From Bacteroides caecimuris (GTDB lineage Bacteria > Bacteroidota > Bacteroidia > Bacteroidales > Bacteroidaceae), in the NCBI RefSeq assembly GCF_001688725.2, contig NZ_CP015401.2:2790001-2854000 (forward strand): a stretch of 64,000 bases of DNA. Reading direction: 5' to 3'. The position numbers were made by a program, and so were the translations under genes. Of the stretch, positions 33,704-43,799 are shown in pieces (the first letter of the stretch is position 1; the number at the start of each line of letters is the position of its first letter). Below the pieces are notes generated by a model. It searched no databases, was not told where the DNA came from, and saw only the letters and a list, made by a program, of their open reading frames with translations.

Positions 33704-33886
33704 TCTTTAAAATTTTATTCGGTTAATAATACCGGGTTAAAATGCTTTGTAAAGTACGAAAACAAGACTGAAATATGGTAATTATATAGGGGCAATTTTT
33801 ATTATAATCACAGCGGATCAGTTTCGGTTATAAAGGTGGGTCAGAAGACTTTTATAATAGTGGGTCAATCGACTTTAAATTTTCCA

Positions 33887-34239
33887 ACAGGACGATAGAA
33901 CTGAATCACAGGCTCAGAAAATACAGGCAGAAAGCTAAAGAGTTGCTATGTTCCAAGGAAGGACTGAAACACAGAGGACAGAGATGCATAGAACCGGAAG
34001 CCGTGTTCGGACAAATGAAAAACAATATGAATTACAAACGTTTCCGCCATTTTGGAAAGGATAAGGTCTTCATGGACTTTGCCTTCTTTGCCGTTGCCTT
34101 CAATATAAAAAAGATGTGTGCAAAAATGGCTAAAGAAGGTATGGATTGGCTGATTAGACGGTTTTATGAGTTTACAGTAGCTATATTTAGATGTTGCGAA
34201 CACATAAATCAAAGAAATCCTCAAAATATCGCAGCTTAA
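33887..34239 (+). pseudogene. 3' end of an IS1182-family transposase
   Basis: The frame is open from the IS21 edge and encodes about 116 residues ending at 34239. EPEAVFGQMKNNMNYKRFRH and FMDFAFFAVAFNIKKM are the characteristic C-terminal segments of IS1182-type DDE transposases. Over 400 N-terminal residues are missing, cut off by IS21 copy 2. Confidence 0.85.
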
Positions 34240-34270
34240 AGAAAATGAACCGAGTTGTATAGTAATGAAT

Positions 34271-34312
34271 AAAAAAGAAGGTGTATCGTACATTACGACA
34301 CACCTCCTTCTT
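34271..34312 (-). terminator. terminator of tRNA-Cys
   Basis: AAGAAGGTGT (34275-34284) pairs with ACACCTCCTTCTT (34300-34312, small bulge), with inner TCGTA/TACGA pairing; on the minus strand a six-T run follows. It starts directly after the tRNA 3' end. Confidence 0.8.
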
Positions 34313-34313
34313 G

Positions 34314-34385
34314 AGGTTCCTGGCGGATTCGAACCGCCGTACACGGTTTTGCAGACCGCTGACTAAGCCACTCATCCAAGGAACC
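34314..34385 (-). tRNA. tRNA-Cys (GCA)
   Basis: 72 bases. Acceptor GGTTCCT/AGGAACC, anticodon stem CGGT/ACCG with loop CTGCAAA (anticodon GCA), T arm GGCGG-TTCGAAT-CCGCC, discriminator T as expected for Cys. CCA is not encoded. The mobile region lies against its 3' side, a common place for element integration. Confidence 0.95.
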
Positions 34386-34436
34386 ATTATTTCTCGTTTG
34401 CGGTTGCAAAGGTAGTACAAATTTTGAAACTACCAA

Positions 34437-34652
34437 CTATCCGCAGCAATTTTTCTTTGTACTTTTTTTCTTTACATCACACTCTCTGCGTTTCGTTTCC
34501 ATCATATCCTTTAGTTCACAGCCACTTACGCAGCTTTCACAAGGATTCTGATTTTCCTGCGTACGACGAAAAAAAAGAAATATTCCATATACGACACGGG
34601 CAATGCAGAGCACAACGAGTAGTCCGACTACCCACTCCTGCCAATTACTCAT
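34437..34652 (-). CDS. FeoB-associated Cys-rich membrane protein
   Basis: 71 residues: one N-terminal membrane helix (WVVGLLVVLCIARVVYGIFL) and a Cys-containing tail (CESCVSGC, then NCC at the end). It overlaps the feoB stop codon in ATGA and matches the small Cys-rich proteins linked to feoB in Bacteroidota and Firmicutes, thought to assist ferrous iron uptake. The ATG at 34652 is chosen for this overlap. Confidence 0.85.
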   Translation of the reverse strand: MSNWQEWVVGLLVVLCIARVVYGIFLFFRRTQENQNPCESCVSGCELKDMMETKRRECDVKKKSTKKNCCG

Positions 34653-37135
34653 ACAAACAATCCTCCAATCTGATAAACAGCAAATGATACAAGCCAAGCT
34701 AATGCCGTTGTATAGCAGGCAGCAAAAAGCGCCCATTTCCAACTACCCGATTCCTGTTTGATAGCCGCCAACGCCGCAATACACGGGAAGTAAATCAATA
34801 CAAACAGCATATAACAAAAAGCAACCAATGGAGTAATCGGAATACGTTCTGCCAGACTTACCGAGTCAGCATCCGGATCATCTGCATACAAAACGCCTAA
34901 CGTACTTACCACCAATTCTTTCGCCCCTACACCGGAAAGCAAGCCAATACCTAATTTCCAATCAAATCCCAATGGTTTTATTACTGGCTCTATCCCGCGT
35001 CCCAACTGACCGATATAAGAATTTTCCTGCTGCTCGGCAACCGTTTCATAAGCATCATGATTCGGATAATAGCCCAAAAACCAGATAATAATAGAAGCAA
35101 TCATAATAATTCCGCCCATCTTTTTCAGATACTGTGCTCCCTTTTCCCATGTATGCCGGAAGATAGACTTCGCTGTCGGCATTCGGTAAGGAGGAAGCTC
35201 CATCACAAACGGCGTATCATCACCCTTTATCAGAAACTTGCTAAACAAGCGAGCCATTACCACAGCCAGCACAATACCAATCACATAGATACTTAACAGC
35301 ACCAAACTTGCATTGTTCGGGAAGAAAGCACCCACCAACAATAAATAAATCGGCAGACGTGCACTGCAAGACATCAATGGATTCACCAACATGGTAATGA
35401 GACGACTCTTCCGGTTCTCAATGGTACGGGACGCTATTATCGCAGGCACATTACATCCGAATCCCATAATCAGAGGAATGAACGACTTTCCGTGCAACCC
35501 CATTTTATGCATGATCTTATCCATGATAAAAGCCGCACGAGCCATATAACCAGAATCCTCCATGATAGAAATACAGAAATAAAGAATCAAGATATTCGGT
35601 AAAAAAACAATGACAGCTCCTACCCCACCGATAATTCCATCAATCAGCAGATCTTTAAATGGACCTTCCGACATGTTATTGCGCAACAATTCACCAAGCT
35701 GCTCTACCATCCATTCAATCCCCATCATCGGATATTCGCCAATGACAAATGTACCCTCAAACATCAGATACATAAAAAGAAAGAAAATAGGGAATCCCCA
35801 GACACGATGAGTTACAATCGAATCCAATACCTTTGTTGTCTGCGCCTGTTCCAGATGATTATCCGTAAACGTTTCTTTCAACGCGCCACTGATAAATCCA
35901 TATTTAGCATCAGTAATAGCCGATTCACAATCCTCATTCATTGTCTCCTGAACACGCTTCGACATCTTGTCGCGGACATGAAGAATTTCATCCGCATTCG
36001 GCAATGTGCGTACAATACGCTCAATGTCAGGATCATTTTCCAACAATTTAATGGAGAGGAAACGGGTAGAATATTTATGCCGGATAAACTCATTCTTAGA
36101 CACTTCACTTTTTACAGCCTCAATGGCTTTTTCTATATCAGGACCGTGATTTATATGAATATGCCGGAAGACACGCCCCGTCTTTTTATGTTCACGCACA
36201 TAATCTTCCAAATGCTCTTCCTCATGGTTCTTACGGTCTTCCAAAGAGTCATGCCATTCAGTCAGGTCTTTGAGAACTTCCGGATTCATGTTTCCCTGTT
36301 TATCGAAGAAGTCTACTCCTTCATACAGATTGATAACTACATGAAACAACGTATCCAATCCACGATTTTTCTTACTGGCAGTAGGCAGCATCGGCACCCC
36401 GAACAGCTTGCTCAACAAATGGTAATCTAATGTATTTCCACTGGCTTCCAGTTCATCATAGATATTCAGAGCCACTACCATGCGGACATTCATATCTATC
36501 AATTGAGTAGTCAGATATAAGTTTCGCTCCAAATTAGAAGAATCGACGACATTAATAATCACGTCAGGAGTTTCATCGATAATATGACGGCGAACATAGA
36601 TTTCTTCCGGTGTATAAGCAGATAAAGAATAAGTTCCCGGCAAATCGACAATACGGAAATGATAGCCTTCGAAGTCAAAATAACCTTCTTTGGCATCCAC
36701 GGTCACACCGCTGTAATTTCCTACATGTTCATGAGCACCGGACGCAAGATTAAACAAAGAAGTCTTGCCACTGTTCGGATTTCCGACCAAGGCAACATTG
36801 ATGGTACGACGTTTACCTAACGCCAACCGTTTCATATCTTCTTCTTTTACTGAAAGGTCTTCGGGTAATCCTTCATGATAAACAGTCTTTTCAGCCAGTT
36901 CTTTTGCCTCCTCCTCGCTGATTACTTCGATCATTTCAGCTTCCTGACGACGAAGGGATATCTCATAACCTAAGACTTTATATTTTATAGGATCTTTTAG
37001 CGGAGCGTTCAACAGCACTTCAACCGTTTTACCTTTAATGAAGCCCATCTCCACAATACGTTTACGAAAACCACCGTGCCCCAATACCTTTACAATAACA
37101 CCTTTTTCTCCTGTTTCTAATTCGGACAAACGCAT
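34649..37135 (-). CDS. feoB: ferrous iron transporter, FeoA-FeoB fusion
   Basis: 828 residues. Residues 1-75 are a FeoA-like SH3 domain (MRLSELETGEKGVIVKVLGH), followed by the FeoB G domain (G1 GNPNSGKTS, G3 DLPG) and a polytopic C-terminal permease with two Gate-type regions (FLPNILILYFCISIMEDSGY; GVGAKELVVSTLGVL). Imports Fe2+ across the inner membrane. ATG at 37135 is preferred over an in-frame start 15 codons upstream because the promoter TATCTTTG lies at 37154-37161 (minus strand). Overlaps the Cys-rich partner by 4 bases. Confidence 0.96.
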   Translation of the reverse strand: MRLSELETGEKGVIVKVLGHGGFRKRIVEMGFIKGKTVEVLLNAPLKDPIKYKVLGYEISLRRQEAEMIEVISEEEAKELAEKTVYHEGLPEDLSVKEEDMKRLALGKRRTINVALVGNPNSGKTSLFNLASGAHEHVGNYSGVTVDAKEGYFDFEGYHFRIVDLPGTYSLSAYTPEEIYVRRHIIDETPDVIINVVDSSNLERNLYLTTQLIDMNVRMVVALNIYDELEASGNTLDYHLLSKLFGVPMLPTASKKNRGLDTLFHVVINLYEGVDFFDKQGNMNPEVLKDLTEWHDSLEDRKNHEEEHLEDYVREHKKTGRVFRHIHINHGPDIEKAIEAVKSEVSKNEFIRHKYSTRFLSIKLLENDPDIERIVRTLPNADEILHVRDKMSKRVQETMNEDCESAITDAKYGFISGALKETFTDNHLEQAQTTKVLDSIVTHRVWGFPIFFLFMYLMFEGTFVIGEYPMMGIEWMVEQLGELLRNNMSEGPFKDLLIDGIIGGVGAVIVFLPNILILYFCISIMEDSGYMARAAFIMDKIMHKMGLHGKSFIPLIMGFGCNVPAIIASRTIENRKSRLITMLVNPLMSCSARLPIYLLLVGAFFPNNASLVLLSIYVIGIVLAVVMARLFSKFLIKGDDTPFVMELPPYRMPTAKSIFRHTWEKGAQYLKKMGGIIMIASIIIWFLGYYPNHDAYETVAEQQENSYIGQLGRGIEPVIKPLGFDWKLGIGLLSGVGAKELVVSTLGVLYADDPDADSVSLAERIPITPLVAFCYMLFVLIYFPCIAALAAIKQESGSWKWALFAACYTTALAWLVSFAVYQIGGLFV

Positions 37136-37153
37136 AACTCTCAAAATTTTCGG

Positions 37154-37161
37154 CAAAGATA
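37154..37161 (-). promoter_or_regulatory. feoB promoter -7 element
   Basis: TATCTTTG on the minus strand, 19 bases from the chosen feoB start; fixes the start at 37135. Confidence 0.75.
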
Positions 37162-37267
37162 ATTCATAACTTCGGAGCACGCAAATTATTTAGAATGTTT
37201 TTAAATAGCAGTTATTTTTCTCCTCCAAAAGATTTAGAAAAAATAAAAGAACTTATTGATAAACTCG

Positions 37268-37275
37268 TATCTTTG
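37268..37275 (+). promoter_or_regulatory. tilS promoter -7 element
   Basis: TATCTTTG lies only 5 bases before the tilS ATG at 37281, so transcription would start at or almost at the initiation codon. Confidence 0.65.
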
Positions 37276-37280
37276 CAAGT

Positions 37281-38561
37281 ATGATACAACAACGAGTTAC
37301 AAAATATATAGAAAAAGAACATTTGTTCTCACCAGATGCCAAAGTCCTGATTGCATTGAGTGGCGGCACCGACTCGGTGGCACTGCTATGTATTCTGCAC
37401 ACAGCAGGTTATCATTGCGAAGCCGCACACTGTAATTTCCACCTACGAGGCGAAGAATCAGACCGGGATGAACAGTTTGTCCGCCAACTTTGCAAAAGAA
37501 CCGGAATCCATTTGCATACAATTGATTTTAACACGACACAATACGCACAGGAAAAGCAGATTTCGATTGAAATGGCTGCACGCGAATTACGCTATGCCTG
37601 GTTCGAAAAAACGAGAAAAGAATGCCAGGCAGATGTGATCGCCGTAGCACATCATCAGGATGATAGCGTAGAAACCATACTACTCAACCTGATTCGAGGT
37701 ACAGGAATTACCGGTTTATTAGGAATCCGCCCCCGCAACGGAGCAATCGTGCGACCTCTGCTTTGCATCAACCGGGAAGACATCATTCATTATCTGGAGA
37801 GCATCGGACAAGATTATGTAACAGACAGCACCAATCTGGAAGACGAATATACCCGTAATAAAATCCGGCTCAATCTCCTTCCTCTTATGCAGGAAATCAA
37901 TCCGTCAGTCAAAAAGAATCTGATAGACACAAGCAATTATCTGAACGATGTAGCTACCATATATAATAAATGTATAGAGGAAACCAAAAAGAATATTGTA
38001 ACGACAGAAGGTATCCGAATCAGTGAGTTAGTAAAGGAACCGGCCCCCGAAGCTATTCTATTCGAAATCTTACATCCTCTAGGCTTCAATTCTGCACAAA
38101 TTAAAGATATTGCCTTTTCGCTTCACAGCCAACCGGGCAAACAATTTTGCAGTAAAAAATGGAGAGTGATAAAAGACAGAGAATTCTTATTAATAGAAGC
38201 TATTGAATCGGAGAATAAAGTTCTTCCTCCTTTTCAAATCATCAAAGAAGAAAAAGAATACACCCCTGATTTCCTAATTCCACGCGACAAAGGAATAGCC
38301 TGTTTTGATGCCGACAAACTGAATGGAGATATTCATTACCGGAAATGGCAGACAGGAGACACTTTTATTCCTTTCGGAATGAAAGGAAAGAAAAAAATAA
38401 GCGATTATCTGACCGACCGCAAATTTTCTATCAGTCAAAAAGAACGCCAGTGGGTACTCTGTTGTGGAGAACACATTGCGTGGCTGATAGGCGAACGAAC
38501 AGACAACCGCTTTCGTATTGATGAAACAACTAAGCGTATCGTAATCTACAAAATAGTTTGA
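37281..38561 (+). CDS. tilS: tRNA(Ile)-lysidine synthetase
   Basis: 426 residues. Converts C34 of tRNA-Ile(CAU) to lysidine so that it reads AUA. N-terminal PP-loop ATPase motif [12 protein letters not shown] (about 25-36), [19 protein letters not shown] metal/ATP region, and the C-terminal TilS domain ([14 protein letters not shown] [20 protein letters not shown]). The start agrees with homologues although the promoter element is only 5 bases upstream. Its end overlaps the convergent ferredoxin gene by 16 bases. Confidence 0.96.
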   Translation: MIQQRVTKYIEKEHLFSPDAKVLIALSGGTDSVALLCILHTAGYHCEAAHCNFHLRGEESDRDEQFVRQLCKRTGIHLHTIDFNTTQYAQEKQISIEMAARELRYAWFEKTRKECQADVIAVAHHQDDSVETILLNLIRGTGITGLLGIRPRNGAIVRPLLCINREDIIHYLESIGQDYVTDSTNLEDEYTRNKIRLNLLPLMQEINPSVKKNLIDTSNYLNDVATIYNKCIEETKKNIVTTEGIRISELVKEPAPEAILFEILHPLGFNSAQIKDIAFSLHSQPGKQFCSKKWRVIKDREFLLIEAIESENKVLPPFQIIKEEKEYTPDFLIPRDKGIACFDADKLNGDIHYRKWQTGDTFIPFGMKGKKKISDYLTDRKFSISQKERQWVLCCGEHIAWLIGERTDNRFRIDETTKRIVIYKIV

Positions 38562-39382
38562 GGCAATTTCTGTTTCTTGAAGCAATCTGACAACAAAGCC
38601 GCAAAAGGAGTATCATACACCCGTGCTTTCTTAACGCAGACTTTTACACAGGCACAACACTTGATACATTTAGCTTCATCTGTATGCAGTTCATCCCCTT
38701 TCGTTATAGCTCCTGCCGGACAACGGACCACACACAACCCACAATGGGTACACAAATTCTCATCCTCCACCCAAGGAGTACGGGGAAGCGGTGTTCCACT
38801 TTTACGCAACTTGATAACCCTCCTCAAAAAACGGAACAAAGGAAAGAATGGCTGGATCGGACGTTTAATAGCACGTACATCTACCGGATAAAGGGTATCC
38901 ATACTATCGGCAATCTGTATTTTTCCCATGATTTTCTTCCCAAATTCCGTAGCAAAGGCTAAATCCGACTCATCAGGACGTCCCACCGCAATCGGATGTT
39001 TGTCAGTACTATATGAATGTTCTCCAATAAAAGTTGCCCCGGCAATCACTTTCAATCCATGAGGAATAGCAAAAGCATCCAGTTCCATTAAAGCTTTTTC
39101 ATAAGCACGGTTTCCATATACCACCACTAAAACGGTCGGAGTATCCACTCCCCGGATATACCGTAAACGCTCCATTGCCAGAGGGGCGACATGACCTCCA
39201 TACACAGGTACTACAACAACAGCCAAAGCAGATGCAGGAATCACAATTTCATCTGCAATTTGCTGCGTCACATTGATAGGAAGAATATTTTTTATGCCCG
39301 TTCCGTGAACAATCGCTTCCGCAACTTGTTTAGATGTATGTGTAGGCGAAAAATAAATTAAATAAGCTTCATTTACTGTCAT
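38546..39382 (-). CDS. EFR1-family flavodoxin-ferredoxin protein
   Basis: 278 residues. N-terminal flavodoxin-like domain ([17 protein letters not shown], residues about 7-23) and C-terminal 2x[4Fe-4S] ferredoxin ([12 protein letters not shown] and [11 protein letters not shown], about 213-250). Likely a cytoplasmic electron carrier; its partner is unknown. A minus-strand TATCTTTG promoter lies at 39403-39410. Confidence 0.9.
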   Translation of the reverse strand: MTVNEAYLIYFSPTHTSKQVAEAIVHGTGIKNILPINVTQQIADEIVIPASALAVVVVPVYGGHVAPLAMERLRYIRGVDTPTVLVVVYGNRAYEKALMELDAFAIPHGLKVIAGATFIGEHSYSTDKHPIAVGRPDESDLAFATEFGKKIMGKIQIADSMDTLYPVDVRAIKRPIQPFFPLFRFLRRVIKLRKSGTPLPRTPWVEDENLCTHCGLCVVRCPAGAITKGDELHTDEAKCIKCCACVKVCVKKARVYDTPFAALLSDCFKKQKLPQTIL

Positions 39383-39464
39383 ACTATTTTCTTTTCTTCC
39401 TGCAAAGATACACTTTTACGTAGAAAAAAATGTTTGATTGTTCATGAAACCAAAAAAAAATTAT

Positions 39465-39472
39465 TATCTTTG
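39465..39472 (+). promoter_or_regulatory. rho promoter -7 element
   Basis: TATCTTTG with TTTG-containing sequence about 25 bases upstream; leaves a leader of about 145 bases before rho, room for autoregulation by Rho-dependent attenuation as known in other bacteria (inference here). Confidence 0.65.
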
Positions 39473-39620
39473 CCCCCGTTGAAACATACTACGATTCAAC
39501 ATATACATCCCTAATTCAGAATAAAAAACAAAACGTATGCTTGCATATCTGTAGCTATAAGCTGTAGTAATGCTGTCTATAATTCAGCAAAAAAGAAATA
39601 TTAATAACTTACCATACTAT

Positions 39621-41840
39621 ATGTATAACATTATCCAATTAAACGACAAAAATCTGTCGGAACTTCAAGCTATTGCCAAAGAGTTAGGCATAAAAAAAGC
39701 AGACTCATACAAAAAAGAAGACCTCGTTTATAAAATACTTGATGAACAGGCTATTGTAGGAGCTACTAAGAAAGTTGCCGCAGATAAACTCAAAGAAGAA
39801 CGCAAAAATGAAGAACAAAAGAAAAAGCGTTTACGGGTAGCTCCTGCCAAAAAAGAAGACAAGGTAGTTTCCGCAACAAAGAATGGAGAGGTTACTAAAA
39901 CCAAAGAAGCCATTCCTGTAAAAGCACAACAACCTTCCAAGAAAGAAGAAAGTACAAACAAAGATAAAGAAGCTCCTGTTGTAGAAGCTAAATCAGAAAA
40001 CGCTACTACTGCTCCCAAGCGTAAAGTGGGACGTCCACGTAAGAACGCTGACGCAGAAGAGAAGAAAGAAGTAGAAAATGCAAAACTGGCTGCTCCCAAA
40101 GCGGTGGAAACTGGGTCTGTTGTTGCAGAGAAAACTACTGAAACAACAGAAAAAACTGCTCCAGTACAACAGCCGACTGCTGAGAAGAAAGCAAAAAGCA
40201 AACCAGTTGCAGAAATAAATAAACCAGCCGCAGACCCCAACAAGCCTGTTGCAGAGAAAAAAAATATAGATAAACCACAAAAGAAAACTGCACTTGTTAT
40301 CGACGAGGAAAGCAATATCTTATCCAGCGTTGACGATGATGATTTTATTCCAATCGAAGATCTGCCTTCTGAAAAAATAGAGCTTCCTACCGAACTCTTC
40401 GGCAAATTCGAAGCAACTAAAACAGAACCTGTACAAACAGCACCCGAACAACCATCTCATCCTCAACAGCAGCAACAACCTCAACAGCAGCAAGCGCAAC
40501 AACAACGCCCGCGTATTGTCCGTCCACGCGACAATAACAACGGTAATAACAATGCTAATAACAATAACGCTAATAATAATTTCCAGCGTAACAACAATAA
40601 TCAAAACCAACAGCGCTTACCGATGCCGCGTGCCACTCAACAGAACCATGCGAGCGATAATCTTCCGGCACAACAGCAGCAGGAGCGCAAGGTTATTGAA
40701 CGCGAAAAGCCTTACGAATTTGATGATATTCTCAACGGAGTAGGCGTTTTGGAAATTATGCAGGATGGATACGGATTCCTCCGTTCTTCCGATTATAACT
40801 ACCTTTCTTCTCCGGACGATATTTATGTATCACAGTCTCAAATCAAACTATTTGGTTTGAAAACCGGTGATGTAGTGGAAGGTGTTATCCGTCCTCCCAA
40901 AGAAGGAGAAAAATATTTCCCATTGGTAAAGGTTTCGAAAATCAACGGACGTGACGCAGCTTTCGTTCGCGACCGTGTTCCTTTCGAACATCTGACACCT
41001 CTCTTCCCGGATGAAAAGTTCAAACTTTGCAAAGGCGGTTATTCAGACTCTATGTCTGCACGCGTCGTTGATCTTTTCGCTCCTATCGGTAAAGGACAGC
41101 GCGCTTTGATCGTCGCCCAACCAAAGACAGGTAAGACTATCTTAATGAAAGATATCGCTAACGCCATCGCAGCCAATCACCCGGAAGTCTACATGATTAT
41201 GTTGCTGATTGACGAACGTCCGGAAGAAGTAACCGATATGGCACGTAGCGTGAATGCAGAAGTTATCGCTTCTACTTTCGACGAACCGGCAGAACGTCAC
41301 GTGAAAATTGCAGGTATTGTATTGGAAAAAGCAAAACGTTTGGTAGAATGTGGTCACGACGTAGTGATCTTCCTTGATTCTATCACCCGTCTGGCCCGTG
41401 CATACAATACAGTATCTCCTGCATCCGGTAAAGTTCTTTCCGGTGGTGTGGATGCAAATGCACTTCATAAACCTAAACGTTTCTTCGGTGCTGCCCGTAA
41501 TATTGAAAACGGCGGCTCGTTGACCATCATCGCTACCGCATTGATCGATACCGGTTCTAAAATGGACGAAGTTATCTTCGAAGAATTTAAGGGTACCGGT
41601 AACATGGAGTTGCAGCTCGACCGCAACCTGTCTAACAAACGTATCTTCCCGGCAGTCAACATTACTGCATCCAGCACTCGTCGCGACGACCTGTTGCTTG
41701 ATAGGACAACTCTTGACCGCATGTGGATATTACGTAAATATCTTGCAGACATGAATCCAATCGAAGCAATGGACTTCGTTAAAGACCGTTTGGACAAGAC
41801 CAGAGATAACGATGAATTCCTGATGAGCATGAACAGCTAA
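39621..41840 (+). CDS. rho: transcription termination factor Rho
   Basis: 739 residues, far longer than the 419 of E. coli. It has a Rho N-terminal SAP-like domain (about 6-45), then a 290-residue low-complexity insert that is Lys/Glu/Ala-rich and later Gln/Asn-rich, an RNA-binding OSD domain (near 372-450), and the hexameric ATPase core with AQPKTGKT (Walker A), VTDMARSV and [16 protein letters not shown] at 39621 matches the beginning of the Rho_N domain; a start 17 codons upstream lacks homology. Such long inserts are usual in Bacteroidota Rho. Confidence 0.96.
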   Translation: MYNIIQLNDKNLSELQAIAKELGIKKADSYKKEDLVYKILDEQAIVGATKKVAADKLKEERKNEEQKKKRLRVAPAKKEDKVVSATKNGEVTKTKEAIPVKAQQPSKKEESTNKDKEAPVVEAKSENATTAPKRKVGRPRKNADAEEKKEVENAKLAAPKAVETGSVVAEKTTETTEKTAPVQQPTAEKKAKSKPVAEINKPAADPNKPVAEKKNIDKPQKKTALVIDEESNILSSVDDDDFIPIEDLPSEKIELPTELFGKFEATKTEPVQTAPEQPSHPQQQQQPQQQQAQQQRPRIVRPRDNNNGNNNANNNNANNNFQRNNNNQNQQRLPMPRATQQNHASDNLPAQQQQERKVIEREKPYEFDDILNGVGVLEIMQDGYGFLRSSDYNYLSSPDDIYVSQSQIKLFGLKTGDVVEGVIRPPKEGEKYFPLVKVSKINGRDAAFVRDRVPFEHLTPLFPDEKFKLCKGGYSDSMSARVVDLFAPIGKGQRALIVAQPKTGKTILMKDIANAIAANHPEVYMIMLLIDERPEEVTDMARSVNAEVIASTFDEPAERHVKIAGIVLEKAKRLVECGHDVVIFLDSITRLARAYNTVSPASGKVLSGGVDANALHKPKRFFGAARNIENGGSLTIIATALIDTGSKMDEVIFEEFKGTGNMELQLDRNLSNKRIFPAVNITASSTRRDDLLLDRTTLDRMWILRKYLADMNPIEAMDFVKDRLDKTRDNDEFLMSMNS

Positions 41841-41862
41841 TCAACAGCAAACGATAAATGAT

Positions 41863-41918
41863 GAACGGTGAACAAACTGCGTCCTGATAATTGCAGTTTG
41901 TTCACCGTTCTCTTTTTT
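41863..41918 (+). terminator. strong rho-independent terminator after rho
   Basis: Perfect 18-bp stem (41863-41880 with 41893-41910), 12-base loop, then a T run at 41911-41918. Confidence 0.93.
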
Positions 41919-42125
41919 AGCCACCCGGTTAATTAATTATCACATGCCGTTTATTTTTCACAAGCCAACATTCATCAACAATAGCCCCTTAATAATCCAT
42001 CACATATTACATTTTTGTACAAAATACTTTCATTTGCGTCCAAAACCACGACTTCACCCTTTTTTGCGTTTCCCTTTTTTCCTACTTTTGTTTCAAAATC
42101 AACTATTACTTAATTCTAGCCAATA

Positions 42126-43592
42126 ATGAAAACTATTTATCCATTTATGGGATTAACCCTGTGCGGCATACCAGCCCAAGCTCAAGAAAAGCCCAATTTC
42201 CTGATCATCCAGTGCGACCATCTGACACAACGCGTCGTAGGAGCATACGGGCAAACACAAGGCTGCACCCTTCCTATTGACGAAGTCGCTTCACGAGGAG
42301 TTATCTTCTCCAATGCCTATGTGGGTTGCCCTCTCAGCCAACCTTCACGCGCAGCTTTATGGAGCGGCATGACACCTCATCAAACGAATGTGCGTTCGAA
42401 CTCCAACGAACCTATCAACACACGTATTCCCGAAAATGTACCGACATTAGGAAGCCTTTTCTCTGAAAACGGTTACGAAGCCGTACACTTCGGAAAAACA
42501 CACGACATGGGGTCATTAAGAGGATTCAAGCACAAAGAACCGGTAGCCAAACCATTCACTGATCCGGAGTTCCCGGTTAACAACGACAGTTTCCTAGACG
42601 TAGGAACCTGCGAAGACGCAGTTGCTTATTTAAGCAATCCTCCCAAAGAACCCTTCATCTGCATTGCCGATTTTCAGAATCCTCACAACATTTGCGGATT
42701 CGTAGGAGCAAATGAAGGAGTACACACCGATCGTCCCATCAACGGAACTCTTCCTGAACTACCAGCCAACTTCGACGTGGAAGACTGGAACAATATCCCC
42801 CAACCGGTGCAGTACATCTGTTGCAGCCATCGCCGCATGACACAGGCATCTCAATGGAATGAAGAGAATTACCGCCACTACATTGCCGCTTTCCAGCACT
42901 ATACTAAAATGGTGTCCAAGCAAGTAGACAGTGTATTAAAAGCTCTTTACTCCACTCCTGCCGGAAGAAACACCATCGTTGTTATCCTGGCCGATCATGG
43001 CGACGGAATGGCTTCGCACCGCATGGTAACCAAGCATATCAGTTTCTATGATGAAATGACAAACGTTCCGTTTATCTTTGCAGGTCCCGGCATCAAACAA
43101 CAGAAAAAACCGGTAGATCAACTATTGACACAGCCTACGCTGGATCTTTTGCCTACCCTTTGCGATTTGGCAGGAATTTCCGTTCCGGTCGAAAAACAGG
43201 GAATCAGTCTCGCACCTACATTAAAAGGAGAGAAACAGAAAAAGACTCACCCTTATGTAGTTTCCGAATGGCACAGCGAATATGAATATGTCGTTACCCC
43301 CGGACGTATGATACGCGGACCGAGATACAAATACACACACTATCTGGAAGGCAACGGAGAAGAACTATATGATATGAAAAAAGATCCGGGAGAACGCAAG
43401 AATCTCGCTAAAGATCCGAAATACAGTAAAGTTCTGGCAGAACACCGTGCTATGCTTGATGATTACATCGCCCGCACAAAAGATGACTACCGAAGCTTGA
43501 AAGTAGATGCTGACCCACGATGCAGAAACCATACTCCCGGTTACCCCAATCACGAAGGTCCCGGAGTCCGGGAAATACTCAAAAGAAAATAA
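42126..43592 (+). CDS. S1-family sulfatase, serine type
   Basis: 488 residues with a short signal peptide (cleavage probably after AQA, residue 19). Alkaline-phosphatase-like fold: metal site near FLIIQCDHL (25-33), active-site motif SQPSRAALWSG (71-81) where Ser71 should be converted to formylglycine by an anaerobic sulfatase-maturating enzyme, and VVILADHGDGMASHR in the C-terminal half. Predicted periplasmic desulfation of a glycan; the substrate is not evident because no polysaccharide-utilisation genes lie nearby. Confidence 0.9.
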   Translation: MKTIYPFMGLTLCGIPAQAQEKPNFLIIQCDHLTQRVVGAYGQTQGCTLPIDEVASRGVIFSNAYVGCPLSQPSRAALWSGMTPHQTNVRSNSNEPINTRIPENVPTLGSLFSENGYEAVHFGKTHDMGSLRGFKHKEPVAKPFTDPEFPVNNDSFLDVGTCEDAVAYLSNPPKEPFICIADFQNPHNICGFVGANEGVHTDRPINGTLPELPANFDVEDWNNIPQPVQYICCSHRRMTQASQWNEENYRHYIAAFQHYTKMVSKQVDSVLKALYSTPAGRNTIVVILADHGDGMASHRMVTKHISFYDEMTNVPFIFAGPGIKQQKKPVDQLLTQPTLDLLPTLCDLAGISVPVEKQGISLAPTLKGEKQKKTHPYVVSEWHSEYEYVVTPGRMIRGPRYKYTHYLEGNGEELYDMKKDPGERKNLAKDPKYSKVLAEHRAMLDDYIARTKDDYRSLKVDADPRCRNHTPGYPNHEGPGVREILKRK

Positions 43593-43599
43593 ATAATAA

Positions 43600-43692
43600 A
43601 AAGAGGCTGTCTAAAAGTCGGTTCTATCCTCATTCTCCTCCTTCAGGAAGGGAATTAAAGTTACTGACGACTTTTTAGACAGCCTCTTTTTA
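43600..43692. terminator. dispersed 93-bp hairpin element, copy 1
   Basis: AAGAGGCTGTCTAAAAGTCG at the left pairs with CGACTTTTTAGACAGCCTCT at the right; a T run follows. Almost identical to 46582-46676, including the loop. Ends the sulfatase gene. Confidence 0.85.
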
Positions 43693-43799
43693 GTTCTGAT
43701 AAAACTCCCGAAGGTCCGGAAGTAGTTTTCATCTACCCCATCACTTCCGAATCGAAATAAAGCACTATCTTTGCAAAGTGTAAACTTAAACACTTAATT

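Larger units (their letters stand above)
31246..33886 (-). mobile_element. IS21-family insertion sequence, copy 2
   Basis: 2,641 bp, same length and ends as the element at 14564-17204 but inverted; a single amino-acid difference in IstA. No target duplication (GAGATAC to the left, ACAGGAC to the right). It truncates an IS1182-type transposase on its right side. Confidence 0.93.

Noticed and set aside
14564..33886. Simple composite transposon with target duplication
   Set aside because: Outer flanks (AATAAT and ACAGGAC) do not match, so a single transposition of the whole block is not supported.
35807..36430. 207-codon frame opposite feoB
   Set aside because: Shadow of the FeoB frame; no promoter, no domain.
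39728..40405. 225-codon frame opposite rho
   Set aside because: Complement of the low-complexity Rho insert; Ser/Phe/Leu-rich with no family features.
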